DNA of 39,095 bases from an uncultured Peptococcaceae bacterium (GTDB lineage: Bacteria; Bacillota; Peptococcia; Peptococcales; Peptococcaceae): contig URZX01000023.1 of NCBI GenBank assembly GCA_900552455.1, forward strand, positions 1 through 39,095, in the 5' to 3' direction. Within the stretch, counting starts at the first letter, position 1. The number at the start of each line of letters is the position of its first letter. Positions 37,952 to 39,095 of the stretch are shown in pieces. Under the pieces are notes generated by a model. It was not told where the DNA came from. It did no database searches and worked only from the letters and a program-made list of their open reading frames with translations. Made by a program: the position numbers and the translations under genes.

Positions 37952-37979
37952 AGAGAGCACCAATCTTTTGGCACTCTCT
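37952..37979 (-). terminator. hairpin between araC-type gene and ABC pair
   Basis: On the minus strand, AGAGAGTGCC / GGTGCTCTCT (with one G-U and one weak pair) is followed by TATTTTTT. It ends the regulator transcript or attenuates entry into the ABC genes, whose start is 27 nt downstream. Confidence 0.65.
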
Positions 37980-38035
37980 AAGTATCCCAGTTATGCAATT
38001 TATCCGCCACTCTGCAAAGCCTCATTTCGCTCCAT

Positions 38036-38992
38036 TTAGATTTTAATCTTGCGGAATTCCAGCGGCGTCTTCCCCTTGACTTTTTTGAACGCTTCCGAGA
38101 ATTTGCTGGTATTCGTATAGCCGACTTTTCCCGCAATCACTGTGATCGGTTCATCCGTCTGTACGAGCAGAGCAGCCGCCAGATCCATGCGATAATTCCG
38201 CATATATGTGTAAATCGGCGTACCATAAACGCCCTTAAAACACCGCTTCAACGCCGAGATGGAAATGTCAAATTTTCTGGCCAACTCCTCGATCGTAAAG
38301 TGAGACGCCGGTTCGTTTGTCATCAATTCTCTGATCGCCTTGACTTTTTCCACCTGTGTTTTATAAAAATACGGCCGCTCTTCCCCAAGAACAGAAGGAT
38401 CCACCGTTTTCAACGTCACAAGAAGCTCCAGCACCTTGACACGCAGATATTCCTTCCTGATGGCATCCGGCACCTGATAAAGTTCAGAGATCACGTGGTC
38501 AGGAACAGAATCTCCATGCATAACAAAGGGACGATCCTGTAAGTTGAACACCCGCTCCATTTTTTCTAAATCGATCGAAAACATCTCAAGCAGCTCTTTT
38601 ATGCCAGCGATCGCTTCAGGTACAGATATGGTGATGGTGATCCCATGATAATGGCTGGTCGGAAAACTGCAATGTTTATTTTCAACCGTCGCACTGTCCA
38701 GCATGATATCCCCGGCAGAAAGATACAAATACGCCCCGTCCTTTACTTCCGATTCAATCCTTCCTTCTCTGCAATGGTGAATAGCAATGATGCGCCTGCC
38801 GCTTTCAAATCTTCTCGATGGACAGCTTGCCATGTGGTAATCGTTGTACATCACAGCAATACCAGGGTAGACCGCATAAACGGTCGCTGTTCCATCGCCG
38901 CTCTCGTTTTTCATTTGATAAACAGAGCAGGATTCGTCCCGGCAGAGCAACTGCATATTCTGCTGCGAAAAAAACAAGTCATTTCTGTTCAA
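38036..38992 (-). CDS. AraC-family transcriptional regulator
   Basis: The protein has 318 aa, using TTG at 38992 with GAGGTG 8 nt upstream; the upstream open frame (29 more codons) lacks a ribosome site. The N-terminal ~200 residues are an effector domain (cupin-like, with GRRIIAIHHCREGRIESEV and YLYLSAGDIMLDSA). The C-terminal ~100 residues carry two HTH motifs (FTIEELARKFDISISALKRCFKGVYGTP; ITVIAGKVGYTNTSKFSEAFKK). This subtype (the YPGIAVMYNDYH ... ALKRCFK pattern) is often next to ABC pairs for metallophores in Clostridia. It probably activates the ABC pair. Confidence 0.87.
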   Translation of the reverse strand: MNRNDLFFSQQNMQLLCRDESCSVYQMKNESGDGTATVYAVYPGIAVMYNDYHMASCPSRRFESGRRIIAIHHCREGRIESEVKDGAYLYLSAGDIMLDSATVENKHCSFPTSHYHGITITISVPEAIAGIKELLEMFSIDLEKMERVFNLQDRPFVMHGDSVPDHVISELYQVPDAIRKEYLRVKVLELLVTLKTVDPSVLGEERPYFYKTQVEKVKAIRELMTNEPASHFTIEELARKFDISISALKRCFKGVYGTPIYTYMRNYRMDLAAALLVQTDEPITVIAGKVGYTNTSKFSEAFKKVKGKTPLEFRKIKI

Positions 38993-39057
38993 GCCAGGGT
39001 CACCTCGATTCGATAAAAAAATTTCTAAGCCGCTGAAGCCCTGATATGCTCCCCATA

Positions 39058-39069
39058 GAGTAGATACTC
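39058..39069. promoter_or_regulatory. small dyad upstream of the araC-type gene
   Basis: GAGTA-GA-TACTC is a perfect dyad 66 bp upstream of the start. It could be an operator. No clear -35/-10 pair is seen before the window ends. Confidence 0.3.
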
Positions 39070-39095
39070 GAAATAACAAAAATCGAGCCTACACT

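Overview
The window looks like the chromosome of an anaerobic, monoderm, fairly GC-rich Bacillota, probably Clostridia. Supporting signs are strong GGAGG ribosome sites with frequent TTG/GTG starts, rubredoxin, ferredoxin-type and CoA-dependent anaerobic enzymes, and a TagO-like/CsaB/DUF5693 cell-wall set of the kind that goes with S-layer-homology proteins. The species cannot be named from this sequence.

Layout. 1-181: promoter and leader of an rRNA operon that runs leftwards out of the window. 279-4393 (mostly minus): coiled-coil protein, lipoprotein, rpsT, then tRNA-Arg(CCU)-trxB-35-aa membrane peptide-rubredoxin. 4438-13181: a distinctly AT-richer block. It holds a minus-strand operon (acylating aldehyde dehydrogenase, SucC-like and SucD-like ADP-forming CoA ligase subunits, DASS carboxylate transporter, TauE/SafE permease), a divergent LysR regulator, a 72-aa Cys-containing repeat protein and a phosphonoacetate-hydrolase-like enzyme. 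13290-20502: Old-Yellow-Enzyme flavoprotein, small membrane protein, then the envelope operon DUF5693-csaB-tagO-like-SH3 protein. 20778-25586: Rrf2 regulator, xth-cysE-cysS, AAA+/DUF4143 ATPase. 25720-30042: an accessory patch with tandem repeats, a truncated SLH fragment, an IrrE-type protease/HTH protein and a phage-type replication gene pair. 30105-34339: NagZ-like glycosidase, BirA-controlled bioY-bioD, thioredoxin, a small unknown protein, trmB. 34409-38992: paired ABC half-transporters with an AraC regulator.

The most interesting part is 4438-13181. Together the genes can import a C2-C4 acid, activate it to a CoA thioester and reduce that to an aldehyde, or run the reverse with ATP gain. 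The TauE-type permease and the SauS-like dehydrogenase suggest sulfoacetate/sulfoacetaldehyde. The hydrolase suggests the isosteric phosphonoacetate. Motifs around the succinate site of the SucCD-like subunits differ from the succinate enzyme. The operon promoter has a textbook LysR layout: two 15-bp dyads centred near -43 and -65. No desulfonating enzyme (Xsc or isethionate lyase) and no phosphonate transaminase is in the window, so the pathway end is open.
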